Source of the DNA: Gammaproteobacteria bacterium
GTDB taxonomy: Bacteria; Pseudomonadota; Gammaproteobacteria; Ga0077536
DNA: 64,000 bases
Assembly (NCBI GenBank): GCA_021773835.1
Contig: JAJFJQ010000059.1
Span: 62,001 to 126,000, forward strand
Reading direction: 5' to 3'
Shown: positions 1 to 7,937 of the stretch, piece by piece
Layout: every line of letters starts with the position of its first letter
Numbering within the stretch: position 1 is the first letter of the stretch
Made by a program: the position numbers and the translations under genes
Notes under the pieces: generated by a model
Database searches by the model: none
Told to the model about the DNA's origin: nothing
What the model saw: only the letters and a program-made list of their open reading frames with translations

Positions 1-18
1 CTATCGTAAGCTTAGGCC

Positions 19-1170
19 ATGTTCAATCTACGTGATAAGGCCGCTGTCACTGGCGTTGGAGAGACGCGTTACGCGCGCGACAGCGAAAAAAGTCAACTCG
101 CCTTGACCTTGGAAGCCTCGCTCAACGCGATCGTTGATGCAGGGCTCGACCCGAAAGAAATCGATGGCGTTATCCCGTACGCCGCCGGCGGCATCGTCGC
201 TGAAGATTTCATCACCAACTTCGGTCTGCCCGATCTCCGATATTCTGCGCTAACGCCCATGGGCGGCGCGAGTCCCGTCGCGGCGCTACAAAGCGCGGCG
301 ATGGCGGTCGCAACTGGGGTCGCCAATCACGTACTGGTGGCACTCGGGCGCGGTAGCATTTCCGGCGGCCGCATCACCAGTCGCTTGGCCGAGATGCCGC
401 AAATGCGGCTCGTATCCGAGTTCGAAATGCCGCTCGGTACGAATGCACCGGCGCAGTTCTATGCACACATGGCCCGGCGCCATATGGAACTCTACGGCAC
501 AACTTATGAACAATTCGGTGAGATCGCGGTTACTTGTCGACAAAACGCCGTACTGAATGAACGCGCTATGATGCGCAAACCGATGACGCTGGCAGACCAC
601 CAGAACTCACGCATGATCGCCGATCCGTTTCGCCTGTTCGACTGCAGTCTGGAAAGCGCGGGCGCGGCTGCTGTGGTGGTCACGAGTGCAGAACGCGCAA
701 AAGATTTACGTCATCGGCCGATATTGATTGGTGGCGTCGCCGAAGGTCACCCTGAATCGCCGAGCGCCATCACGCAGCGACCGGATCTAACCCGATTCGG
801 TATCGCATCTGCCGCGCCAATCGCTTTCGCAATGGCGGACGTCACCCACGCCGATATCGATGTGGCGGAGATCTATGACTGCTTTACCTTTGTCGTGCTA
901 TGCCAACTCGAGGACATGGGTTTCTGCGCAAAAGGGGAAGGCGGCGAATTCATTGCCAACGGACGTATTCGGCCAGGCGGTGAGCTACCCATCAATACGC
1001 ATGGCGGCCTACTATCCGAGGCACATATCGCCGGTATGAATCATATCGTCGAGTTGGTGCGCCAACTTCGCGGAGACTGCGGCGAGCGTCAGGTTGACGG
1101 CGCCGAGATTGGTCTCGTTACAGGATTCGGTGATCTGGGCGACGGCTCGATCGCGATCATGCACCGATGA
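19..1170 (+). CDS. Thiolase-fold lipid-transfer-type protein (Ltp2-like)
   Basis: A 383-residue protein of the thiolase/SCP-x family. The start (LRDKAAVTGVGETRYAR) and the late THGGLLSEAH region are typical of this family. At the place where thiolases carry the nucleophilic cysteine it reads MGGAS (residues 81-85), so no thiolase Cys is visible. It keeps an EIYDCFT segment (284-290), which resembles the tyrosine-containing region of steroid side-chain aldolases such as Ltp2. This suggests a retro-aldol or other CoA-linked role rather than true thiolysis, but that is inference. It overlaps the next gene by 4 bp (ATGA). Only 18 bases precede it, so the operon may begin outside the window. Confidence 0.85.
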   Translation: MFNLRDKAAVTGVGETRYARDSEKSQLALTLEASLNAIVDAGLDPKEIDGVIPYAAGGIVAEDFITNFGLPDLRYSALTPMGGASPVAALQSAAMAVATGVANHVLVALGRGSISGGRITSRLAEMPQMRLVSEFEMPLGTNAPAQFYAHMARRHMELYGTTYEQFGEIAVTCRQNAVLNERAMMRKPMTLADHQNSRMIADPFRLFDCSLESAGAAAVVVTSAERAKDLRHRPILIGGVAEGHPESPSAITQRPDLTRFGIASAAPIAFAMADVTHADIDVAEIYDCFTFVVLCQLEDMGFCAKGEGGEFIANGRIRPGGELPINTHGGLLSEAHIAGMNHIVELVRQLRGDCGERQVDGAEIGLVTGFGDLGDGSIAIMHR

Positions 1171-1592
1171 CGGACAGCTACGATCAACTGCCGGAGAAAC
1201 CTCGGCCGCAACCGTCGACCGAGAACCAACCGTATTGGGATGGACTTCGCGAGCACCGGCTACTGGTGCAGCGTTGCGCAAACTGCAACAAATTGCGCCA
1301 CTATCCACGTCCCATGTGTGATGCCTGTTACGCCATGGATTACACCTGGCAGGAGATAGACGGCCGCGGCACGGTGCACAGTTGGGCCACTAGCCATCAC
1401 CCCTTCCATCATAGCTTCAAGCGTGAGGTCCCTTACGTTACCGTGACTGCTGATCTAGAATCCGGCGTCCGCCTGCAGGCGCCGCTAGTCGGTAGCGACG
1501 AGACCGCACTCGCTCTAGGCCTAAGGGTGATCGTCGACTATGCAGATGTTGACGCATCGCTGAGCCTGCCGTGCCTGCGCCTGGAGTCTTAG
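1167..1592 (+). CDS. Zn-ribbon OB-fold protein (DUF35 family)
   Basis: A 141-residue protein with an N-terminal rubredoxin-like zinc ribbon (Cys37, Cys40, Cys51, Cys54) followed by an OB-fold (from about residue 60, with the GRGTVHSW element). This is the full DUF35 layout. Such proteins are partners of thiolase-fold acyl-CoA enzymes; in steroid catabolism a DUF35 domain docks the aldolase onto a MaoC hydratase. Its 4-bp overlap with the thiolase-fold gene and 6-bp gap to the MaoC-like gene support one complex. It has no catalytic residues of its own that I can recognise. Confidence 0.88.
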   Translation: MTDSYDQLPEKPRPQPSTENQPYWDGLREHRLLVQRCANCNKLRHYPRPMCDACYAMDYTWQEIDGRGTVHSWATSHHPFHHSFKREVPYVTVTADLESGVRLQAPLVGSDETALALGLRVIVDYADVDASLSLPCLRLES

Positions 1593-1598
1593 ATTCCA

Positions 1599-2054
1599 AT
1601 GGGCAAATTAATAACCGATGAGATCCGTTCATGGATTGGGCGCGCAGACGAGCCGATCCGCTTGGAGGTCTCACGCCGGGACATCGTTAAATATTCGCTT
1701 GCAACGGAACAACTAAACGAAAAATATTTACGTGGCGATGAGGCGCCGCCGATGTTCCTGTTTGGCACTGACCGGGCGCTAACACCAATCGATGAGCTCG
1801 GCCCGGATGGCCTGCGCCGGGATCCGCTGCTACCGGACTTGCCGCTCAAACGGGTCATGGCCGGCGGAGTAAAACAACGACATTTATTGCCGATCGTCCC
1901 CGGCGACGTGCTGCTGATCAGGCGAAGCATTACCGATATCTACGACAAGCAAGGCTCGAGCGGCGCGCTAATCTTTATCGTCTACGACGTCAGCGTCACG
2001 AACGCAAACGATGCGCTGGTCATGCAACAAACCCAAAGTCGGATCATCCGGTAG
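1599..2054 (+). CDS. MaoC-like N-terminal-type hot-dog protein
   Basis: A 151-residue protein resembling the N-terminal half of double-hot-dog MaoC dehydratases (FAS1-like dehydratase family). It begins with a helical segment (GKLITDEIRSWIG) and carries the LRRDPLLPDLPLKRVMAGG region and a later HLLPIVPGDVLL strand. It lacks the N-P-x-H-x-D hydratase motif, which is present in the next gene. The pair probably forms a heteromeric enoyl-CoA hydratase in which this subunit shapes the acyl pocket. The role is by analogy with ChsH1/ChsH2-type enzymes; the substrate is unknown. Confidence 0.75.
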   Translation: MGKLITDEIRSWIGRADEPIRLEVSRRDIVKYSLATEQLNEKYLRGDEAPPMFLFGTDRALTPIDELGPDGLRRDPLLPDLPLKRVMAGGVKQRHLLPIVPGDVLLIRRSITDIYDKQGSSGALIFIVYDVSVTNANDALVMQQTQSRIIR

Positions 2055-2061
2055 CGACACG

Positions 2062-2469
2062 ATGCCAAACCTCAAAAACCTTAAAGTCGGCGACAAGTTG
2101 CCGGAGCGGGATCATCATCCGACAAACGTGTCCTTATTTCTGTATAACGCCGCCATCTGGAATCCGCACCGCATCCACTACGATGAGCGCTATACAACAG
2201 AGGTAGAAAAACATCCCGGTGTCGTAATCGATGGGCCGCTGCAGGGCGATTGGCTCACGCAGGTCGTCGTCAACTGGCTCGGCGACGATGGGCAGCTCAT
2301 CGAGTTTGAATATTCGAATCGGCGTGCCTCAATGTTGGGTGAAACACTCACATCCGGCGGTACCGTCACCTCGATAAAAGGTGATACCGCGACGCTCGAC
2401 ATCTTTATCCGCAATGAAGCCGGAGATGTCGTCACTCCCGGAACCGCCACTGTTAGGATTGACGCTTAG
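2062..2469 (+). CDS. MaoC family dehydratase (catalytic half)
   Basis: A 135-residue hot-dog protein. I use the ATG at 2062, just after the previous stop; an upstream in-frame ATG lies inside the preceding gene and gives an N-terminus unlike the family. The segment WNPHRIHYDERYT (residues 33-45) matches the R-specific hydratase motif with Asn34, His39 and Asp41, so this is likely the catalytic subunit of an enoyl-CoA hydratase. It sits 7 bp after the non-catalytic hot-dog gene, consistent with co-translation and a heteromer with it. Confidence 0.85.
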   Translation: MPNLKNLKVGDKLPERDHHPTNVSLFLYNAAIWNPHRIHYDERYTTEVEKHPGVVIDGPLQGDWLTQVVVNWLGDDGQLIEFEYSNRRASMLGETLTSGGTVTSIKGDTATLDIFIRNEAGDVVTPGTATVRIDA

Positions 2470-2517
2470 CCCGGCATCGTCCGTCCCCGCTTCACCCCGA
2501 ATCGATACGGCAACCCG

Positions 2518-3558
2518 ATGACAACGATAGTTAGTTTGATTAAGTTGGCGCCAAACGGTGTAAGTGCGATCCGCGCCGTTGATCCTTCAGTGGATCTCGT
2601 CGAGGCCGGCGGATGGTTTGAAGGTGAGTTCGCCGACTCATGGCCCGCCGAGACGATTAACCGTTATGTTCGTGGGACCGGGCGTGGCACGCGAGCGGAT
2701 CGAGATCGCATGCTCGCGTCCGCCGAGATCATCATCGGAGGCTTCCCGATCCCGCTCGATTTACGCGCGCGGGCCCCGCACTTGAAATGGGTGCATCAGA
2801 CGCCGGCAGGCGCAAGCAACCTTCGTAGCGGCGACCTCTGGGGCTCGGATGTGGCGGTGACGACTTCGCGCGGATACGGTGAAACGACCGCGATTGCAGA
2901 ATACGCACTGGCCGGCATTATGAATTTTGCCAAAGGCTTCGACCAGGCGTTTGCAGATCGCGAACGCGCCGAGTTCCAACACCAACGCTATGCCGTTCGG
3001 GCAGTTGAGCAGAAAACACTATGCGTGGTCGGTGCCGGTGGGATCGGACGCGAAATCTCTCGTCTCGGTCGGGCACTCGGAATGCGCGTTGTTGCAACAC
3101 GCGCTACGCCAACGACCGATGATGATCCGGATTTCGACACGATTGCGGAACCGAGTAGCCTGCATGAATTATTAAGTGAGAGCGATTATGTTGCGGTGAG
3201 CTGTCAATGGACAGAGGCGACAACCAACTTACTTGATGCGCAAGCATTCGCAGCGATGAAAGCCGGCACAATCGTTGTTAACGTCGCACGTGGAGAGATC
3301 ATCGACGAGACGGCCTTAATCGCAGCGCTCGATTCGGGGCACCTGGGCGGCGCCGTTTTGGATGTCTATGTTGGTGAATTCGAATCGCCACCGCCTGAGC
3401 GCCTATGGCGACATCCAAAGATACTCATCACTCCCCATATTTCGTATCGCACAGATCACAGTAGATTGCGTGCAATCGAGTTATTTTGCGCTAACCTACG
3501 TAGATACCTAGATGACGACCCGCTGGAGAACCTGATCGACTGGTCGGCCGGATATTGA
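2518..3558 (+). CDS. D-2-hydroxyacid dehydrogenase (NAD-dependent)
   Basis: A 346-residue enzyme of the D-isomer-specific 2-hydroxyacid dehydrogenase family. The nucleotide-binding loop is GAGGIG (172-177). The NVARGEIID segment holds the substrate-binding arginine, a glutamate follows in the LDVYVGEFE stretch, and the catalytic histidine is His307 in ITPHIS. The length is normal for the family. It would interconvert a 2-oxoacid and a D-2-hydroxyacid in the cytoplasm; the substrate cannot be read from sequence. It lies 48 bp after the MaoC gene on the same strand and probably belongs to the same operon. Confidence 0.88.
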   Translation: MTTIVSLIKLAPNGVSAIRAVDPSVDLVEAGGWFEGEFADSWPAETINRYVRGTGRGTRADRDRMLASAEIIIGGFPIPLDLRARAPHLKWVHQTPAGASNLRSGDLWGSDVAVTTSRGYGETTAIAEYALAGIMNFAKGFDQAFADRERAEFQHQRYAVRAVEQKTLCVVGAGGIGREISRLGRALGMRVVATRATPTTDDDPDFDTIAEPSSLHELLSESDYVAVSCQWTEATTNLLDAQAFAAMKAGTIVVNVARGEIIDETALIAALDSGHLGGAVLDVYVGEFESPPPERLWRHPKILITPHISYRTDHSRLRAIELFCANLRRYLDDDPLENLIDWSAGY

Positions 3559-3563
3559 TCCCG

Positions 3564-3592
3564 AAATGAGGTTTTATCGAAACCACTCATTT
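3564..3592. terminator. Inverted repeat after the dehydrogenase gene
   Basis: AAATGAG pairs with CTCATTT, and inner GTTT pairs with AAAC around a TATCG loop with a 2-base bulge. It lies 5 bp after the stop of the dehydrogenase gene. No T-run follows, so it may be a weak terminator or an mRNA-stabilising hairpin. AAATGAGG recurs at 3622 just before the next gene. Confidence 0.35.
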
Positions 3593-3639
3593 GCGGATAC
3601 CTGCCTCAGGCTAGGTGGAGCAAATGAGGGAGTCGAGCA

Positions 3640-4596
3640 ATGACATCAACCTACAAGGACTCTCCGTTTCACCCCGGCGAGCAGGAAATCCAACGCCGAT
3701 TAGGCACTCGGGAGCGCTCAGAGAAAATCGGGCAACATGCAATCCGGGACCACTTACCGGATCAACATCGTGAGTTCTACGCGCAGTTACCTTATGTATT
3801 TTTGGGCGCACTCGATCGCGCCGGACAACCATGGGCATCTATGCAGATAGGGCAGCCCGGCTTTATACAATCACCAGATCCGAAATCATTAGAGATCCGA
3901 ACGCGGATGGTGGACGGCGATCCCTTGAGCGGGCAACTGACGCCAGGCGCTGCGGTTGGTTTACTCGGTATCGAGTACGAGACTCGTCGGCGCAACCGAC
4001 TAAGCGCGCGGCTGGCGTCTGCAGACGCTAGCCGGTTATCGATGCATGTCACGCAGACGTTTGGAAATTGTCCACAATATATTCAAGCCCGTGAGTTCAC
4101 GCTCCTCGATGGTATCCATAGCATTGGCGAGCCACGGGAATGCGACGAATTCACGGTATTAGATAGCGACGCCCAGGCGCTTATCGCAGCGTCGGACAAT
4201 TTCTATATCGCCTCTCATCACGCCGAAGATGGTGATTTGCCAAGCAATGGTGCGGATGTCTCACATCGAGGCGGCGAACCTGGATTCGTCCAGCTACTGG
4301 GCACCAATACGCTGCAGTTTCCTGACTATCCCGGAAATAATCACTTCAATACGTTCGGAAACTTACTGCTGAGCCCACACGCCGGATTAACCTTTGTTGA
4401 TTTTCAAAGCGGCGATTTACTTTTTTTAACCGGGCATGCCGAAATTGTTTGGGACGGCCCGGATGTCGACGCCATCCCCGGGGCACAACGACTCGTGCGC
4501 TTTACCTTGCTAAACGGCCGACGGGTCGCAAAAGCAGTGCCGATCCGATGGGAGTTTCTCAGCTACTCGCCGCGCTTAAACCAATTGAAGTCCTAA
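3640..4596 (+). CDS. PNPOx-like FMN-binding split-barrel protein
   Basis: A 318-residue protein of the pyridoxamine-phosphate-oxidase-like superfamily. After a helical N-terminus it has split-barrel strands around residues 48-95 (PYVFLGALDRAGQPWASM) and a second set near 210-290 (PGNNHFNTFGNLLLSPHAGLTF, LLFLTGHAEIVW). This arrangement is seen in larger two-part flavin-nucleotide-binding proteins. It probably binds FMN or F420-type flavin; the substrate is unknown. A GGGAG ribosome-binding site lies 7 bases before the ATG. A possible hairpin separates it from the upstream operon, so it may be transcribed separately. Confidence 0.75.
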   Translation: MTSTYKDSPFHPGEQEIQRRLGTRERSEKIGQHAIRDHLPDQHREFYAQLPYVFLGALDRAGQPWASMQIGQPGFIQSPDPKSLEIRTRMVDGDPLSGQLTPGAAVGLLGIEYETRRRNRLSARLASADASRLSMHVTQTFGNCPQYIQAREFTLLDGIHSIGEPRECDEFTVLDSDAQALIAASDNFYIASHHAEDGDLPSNGADVSHRGGEPGFVQLLGTNTLQFPDYPGNNHFNTFGNLLLSPHAGLTFVDFQSGDLLFLTGHAEIVWDGPDVDAIPGAQRLVRFTLLNGRRVAKAVPIRWEFLSYSPRLNQLKS

Positions 4597-4690
4597 AACA
4601 AAGCAGCGCGAGAGACACTTTCAAGCGACATAAACCGTCACCAGTCATTCATGAACGCAATGAAATTCGCGCGCGTACCCAAGCACAATA

Positions 4691-5011
4691 TTATTCCGAG
4701 CCAAAAATACGCAGACCAATCACGCCGGCGACAATCAGGGAAATACATAACAGGCGCGCAACGGTTGTCGCATCACCGTAGTGCACGATACCGATCACTG
4801 CCACCCCCGTCGCGCCGATCCCGGTCCACGCGGCGTAGGCCGTACCAATTGGTATTTGCCGCATAGCAAATGACAAGAGCAGTAGGCTAAGCGCGCCAAC
4901 GACCACAGTGACCATCGACGGCGTGAACTTCGTAAACCCAGCCGATTCCTTCAATGCGATAGGCCAGACACATTCAAGTAATCCAGCCGCAAACAAATAA
5001 GCCCATGCCAT
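4691..5011 (-). CDS. sugE: SMR-family guanidinium exporter (SugE/Gdx type)
   Basis: A 106-residue inner-membrane protein with four hydrophobic helices, the normal size for small multidrug resistance transporters. Glu13 in GLLECVW is the conserved proton/substrate-coupling acid. The GTAYAAWTGIGA stretch is the SMR signature, and the overall sequence reads like SugE/Gdx rather than EmrE/QacE. Gdx proteins export guanidinium. The gene starts 24 bp after the GST gene on the same strand, so no room exists for a guanidine riboswitch directly upstream; expression probably depends on the GST promoter. Export of guanidinium itself is inferred from subfamily resemblance. Confidence 0.88.
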   Translation of the reverse strand: MAWAYLFAAGLLECVWPIALKESAGFTKFTPSMVTVVVGALSLLLLSFAMRQIPIGTAYAAWTGIGATGVAVIGIVHYGDATTVARLLCISLIVAGVIGLRIFGSE

Positions 5012-5035
5012 GGTTAATTCCCGAGTTCTATGTCG

Positions 5036-5800
5036 TTAGTTTGTATGTTTAGCTGCGGCTTCCCGCGCTGCCCTGACCTTATCGTTGGTTTGATTGAATA
5101 AAAGGTCGCGTCTAGCCTTTTCTTGTTCCTCAGTGCGTTCTTGTTCGGCAAGCTCCTTGCCCGCCGCGCGACCGCGCTGCACCGCGGGTCGTTCGCCAAC
5201 TTCATCGACCCAGCGCTTTAGCTGCGGGTACGTTGTCCATGCGTTCTCATCAATTAGCCGCTCCAACAGGCATGCCCAAGACCAAATGATCATGTCGGCA
5301 ATACTATAGTTTGCGCCGGCAAAATATTGGTTAGCCGACAAATGCGCATCCATTACCCCACATAAGCGATCGACCTCACCGACGAAACGTTTCGTACCGT
5401 AGACCAGCTGTTTAGGATCGTCGGCAATGTCTTTGGCGTAATTTTTGAAATGATTGGCGTTACCCATCATCGGTCCGAGATTACCCATCTGCCAATGTAA
5501 CCATTGCAAGACCTTGTATTTGTCCGCCGGCTTATTCGGCAAGAACTGGCCCGACTTTTCCGCCAGATATTCCAGAATCGCGCCAGACTCGAACATCTTT
5601 ATCGGATCACCGCCACCGAACGGCTTGTGGTCGACAATTGCCGGCATACGGTTGTTTGGGCTGAGACGCAGAAACTCGGGCTTGAATTGGTCCCCACCGC
5701 CGATGTCGACCGGCACGATGGTGTAATCCATCCCGCACTCTTCCAACATAATGGTGACTTTCCAACCATTCGGCGTTGGCCAATAGTAAACATCTATCAT
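5036..5800 (-). CDS. Glutathione S-transferase, Nu-class YfcG-like
   Basis: A 254-residue GST. The N-terminal thioredoxin fold carries PTPNGWK (residues 8-14), where YfcG uses Thr and Asn instead of the usual Tyr/Ser/Cys, and SPNNRMPAIVDH, the cis-proline loop. MFESGAILEYLAE is the glutathione-binding SNAIL/ESGA element. The helical C-domain follows, with an extra charged tail after about residue 210 (roughly 40 residues) that YfcG lacks. Nu-class enzymes act as disulfide-bond oxidoreductases with two glutathiones. It is first in a two-gene unit with the SMR exporter. Confidence 0.87.
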   Translation of the reverse strand: MIDVYYWPTPNGWKVTIMLEECGMDYTIVPVDIGGGDQFKPEFLRLSPNNRMPAIVDHKPFGGGDPIKMFESGAILEYLAEKSGQFLPNKPADKYKVLQWLHWQMGNLGPMMGNANHFKNYAKDIADDPKQLVYGTKRFVGEVDRLCGVMDAHLSANQYFAGANYSIADMIIWSWACLLERLIDENAWTTYPQLKRWVDEVGERPAVQRGRAAGKELAEQERTEEQEKARRDLLFNQTNDKVRAAREAAAKHTN

Positions 5801-5930
5801 GGTCTGAACTCCGCGTGCTTATGCATCAATGACGTGCCGAGGTGATGATCAAGCCTACGCGATGGCGTGTCGCAGGCGCAACGTCACCGGAGGTGATTGC
5901 GGATAGTAGACTCGCAACTTCACACATCAG

Positions 5931-6057
5931 AAATGCCATCCCAGATCGCAAAAATGCCACCCCGAGAACTGTCACGCTATCCCGGACTAGGAGACCGTCA
6001 CGCCGAACCACAAGGCCGCCGCCCCGGACCAAAAGGCTGTCACCCCGGACTTGCGAC
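5931..6057. repeat. Degenerate tandem repeat, six units of 20-21 bp
   Basis: Six imperfect units share a core close to GTCACCCCGGAC: GCCATCCCAGAT, GCCACCCCGAGA, GCTATCCCGGAC, GTCACGCCGAAC, GCCGCCCCGGAC and GTCACCCCGGAC. They are spaced 20-21 bp apart. The spacer between cores is not conserved. The last unit is nearly identical to the left arm of the palindromic repeat at 60054-60080. Confidence 0.7.
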
Positions 6058-6100
6058 CGCCATGGATGGCGGAAGTGCGACAGAACCGCGGGAACGGTTC

Positions 6101-6131
6101 TAGCTCCGGGGTCCAACAGACAAATGTTCAC
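6101..6131. repeat. Right arm of a dispersed palindromic repeat
   Basis: CTCCGGGGTCCA is followed by eight unconserved bases and ATGTTCAC (6124-6131). The locus near 60071 has CCGGGGTCCA, eight bases, then the same ATGTTCAC at 60089. The exact spacing match supports a common repeat family extending beyond the palindrome. Confidence 0.6.
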
Positions 6132-6306
6132 CGAAGGCGGCTTATTTCATTGAATAACGGGGCAAGGGTTGTTCCTCCAATCCCTTTGCATTTCCTACAT
6201 CCCTGTAGCCCGGCATGATGTCGGTACCGGTACCACTATCACACTCGGACCCAGCGCTCGAACGTGATATCTTACCAGGCCGATATTTCCACGAAGAGCT
6301 ACCAAA

Positions 6307-7911
6307 GTGACCCAAAAATTTGACGCAATCATTATCGGTGCAGGCGTTTCCGGCCTCTACGCACTCCAGCAACTTCATGAGCTCGGCCTCTCAGCCCACG
6401 TTTTCGAAGCCGGCACCGGTGTCGGTGGGACTTGGTACTGGAACCGCTATCCGGGCGCCCGCTTTGACTCCGAGAGCTATTCCTACCAGTACTCCTTCTC
6501 CAAGGAGCTCTTGGACGAATGGGATTGGAGCGAGCATTTCGCCGGTCAGCCGGAAATCGAGCGTTATCTCAACCGTGTCGCGGACAAATTCGATTTGCGC
6601 CGCGACATAGAATTTAATGCACGGGTACGCAGCGTCAAATACGATAAAGACGAGGAGCTGTGGGAAGTCCAAACCGAGAACGGCAAATCCGCCCGCGCAC
6701 AGTTCGTGCTGGCCGCGACTGGACTACTTTCAGCTCACCAATTCCCTGATTACCCTGGTGTCGAATCCTTCGAGGGCCAATCTTTACATACCGCACGATG
6801 GCCGAAGGAGGCGATCGACTTTCGCGGGAAACGTGTCGGCATGATTGGCTCAGGCCCGACCGCGGTCCAGATATTACAAACGATTGCGCCTGAAGTTGGA
6901 CATCTGAAACTCTTCCAACGCACGGCAAACTGGTGCACGCCACTGCGTAACGGCGACCTCGACGAAGCAACCCAGTTGAAATTCAAACAAAGCGCGCCTG
7001 AAATTTTCGCCACCTGCAAACGCACCTTCGGCGGGTTCATTCACGATATGGACCCACGGTCCGGCTTCGATGTGTCCAAGGAAGAACGTTGGGCGAAGTA
7101 TCAGGAACTCTACGAGCAAGGTGGGTTTGCCTTGTGGTTAGGCAATTTCTACGATCTCTTCAGTAGCCGAGAGCTTGCGGAAGAAGTATCCGAATTCCTC
7201 GCTGAGAAGATCCGCGAACGGGTGAAAGATCCGATTAAAGCGGAAAAACTGATCCCAAAAAATCATCCATTTGGGACGAAACGCCCGCCAGGAGAAAAGG
7301 ACTATTACGAGGCATTCAATCGCGACAACGTCGACGTCGTCGACCTCCGCGCTACGCCAATCACCGCCATCACCCCAACCGGGATCCAAACCGAGGGGCC
7401 AGAAGATCACGACCTTGATATTATTATTTACGCCACCGGCTTTCACAGCCTCACGGGTGAATTACTGCGTATCGACATCCAAGGTGAAGATGGCCTCAGT
7501 TTGCAGGAGAAGTGGTCGGACGGCCCGAAGACGAATCTCGGCATCCAGTTTTCCGGCTTCCCGAATTTCTTCGCGATTATGGGTCCGCACAATCCGGCTA
7601 CGTTTTGCAATATTACCCGCTGCGTCGAAAACAATGTCGAATGGGTCATCGGTTGCATCCGCTACATGCGCGAAAACGGCTATAAAACGATTGAAACCAC
7701 TGTCGAGGCAGAGGAGTCGTGGACCGAACAGTGTTATGAATCAGTTAAAGGTACGCTACTGGATGAAATGCAGGATTCGTGGTTCTTCGGCAATAACAAT
7801 CCTGAAAACGTGCGGGGCCGGTTCTTGATGTATGCGGGAGGGGTGCCGAAGTATCGTGAGATCTTCGCCGACGTTGTAGCCAAAGGCTACGAGGGCTTCG
7901 AGCTGCGCTGA
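6307..7911 (+). CDS. Type I Baeyer-Villiger flavin monooxygenase
   Basis: A 534-residue FAD/NADPH enzyme starting at GTG. The FAD-binding GAGVSG is at residues 12-17, the Baeyer-Villiger fingerprint F-x-G-x3-H-x3-W-P is exact at 155-166 (FEGQSLHTARWP), and the NADPH Rossmann loop GSGPTA follows. Family members convert ketones, including cyclic and steroid ketones, into esters or lactones with O2. The length fits cyclohexanone- or phenylacetone-monooxygenase relatives. It stands alone between the repeat region and the convergent signalling operon. The real substrate is unknown. Confidence 0.92.
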   Translation: MTQKFDAIIIGAGVSGLYALQQLHELGLSAHVFEAGTGVGGTWYWNRYPGARFDSESYSYQYSFSKELLDEWDWSEHFAGQPEIERYLNRVADKFDLRRDIEFNARVRSVKYDKDEELWEVQTENGKSARAQFVLAATGLLSAHQFPDYPGVESFEGQSLHTARWPKEAIDFRGKRVGMIGSGPTAVQILQTIAPEVGHLKLFQRTANWCTPLRNGDLDEATQLKFKQSAPEIFATCKRTFGGFIHDMDPRSGFDVSKEERWAKYQELYEQGGFALWLGNFYDLFSSRELAEEVSEFLAEKIRERVKDPIKAEKLIPKNHPFGTKRPPGEKDYYEAFNRDNVDVVDLRATPITAITPTGIQTEGPEDHDLDIIIYATGFHSLTGELLRIDIQGEDGLSLQEKWSDGPKTNLGIQFSGFPNFFAIMGPHNPATFCNITRCVENNVEWVIGCIRYMRENGYKTIETTVEAEESWTEQCYESVKGTLLDEMQDSWFFGNNNPENVRGRFLMYAGGVPKYREIFADVVAKGYEGFELR

Positions 7912-7937
7912 GTGCAGGATAGTCGACGGCGCGGGGC

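Larger units (their letters stand above)
5801..6306. other. Intergenic region without a convincing gene
   Basis: About 500 bp between divergent GST and monooxygenase genes. It contains a block of 20-21-bp degenerate repeats and a repeat arm shared with a distant locus (both listed separately). Open frames across it exist because a 21-bp repeat does not break the reading frame; their translations are rich in Arg, Pro and Thr and unlike any family I know. The promoter of the monooxygenase must lie near its right end, but I see no clear boxes. Confidence 0.6.

Noticed and set aside
5012-5035. Guanidine riboswitch before the SMR gene
   Set aside because: Only 24 bp separate it from the GST gene, too short for any guanidine riboswitch class.
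5842-6153. Open frame of 103 codons across the repeat region
   Set aside because: It stays open because the 21-bp repeat period is a multiple of three; the translation is Arg/Pro/Thr-rich with no family resemblance or ribosome-binding site.
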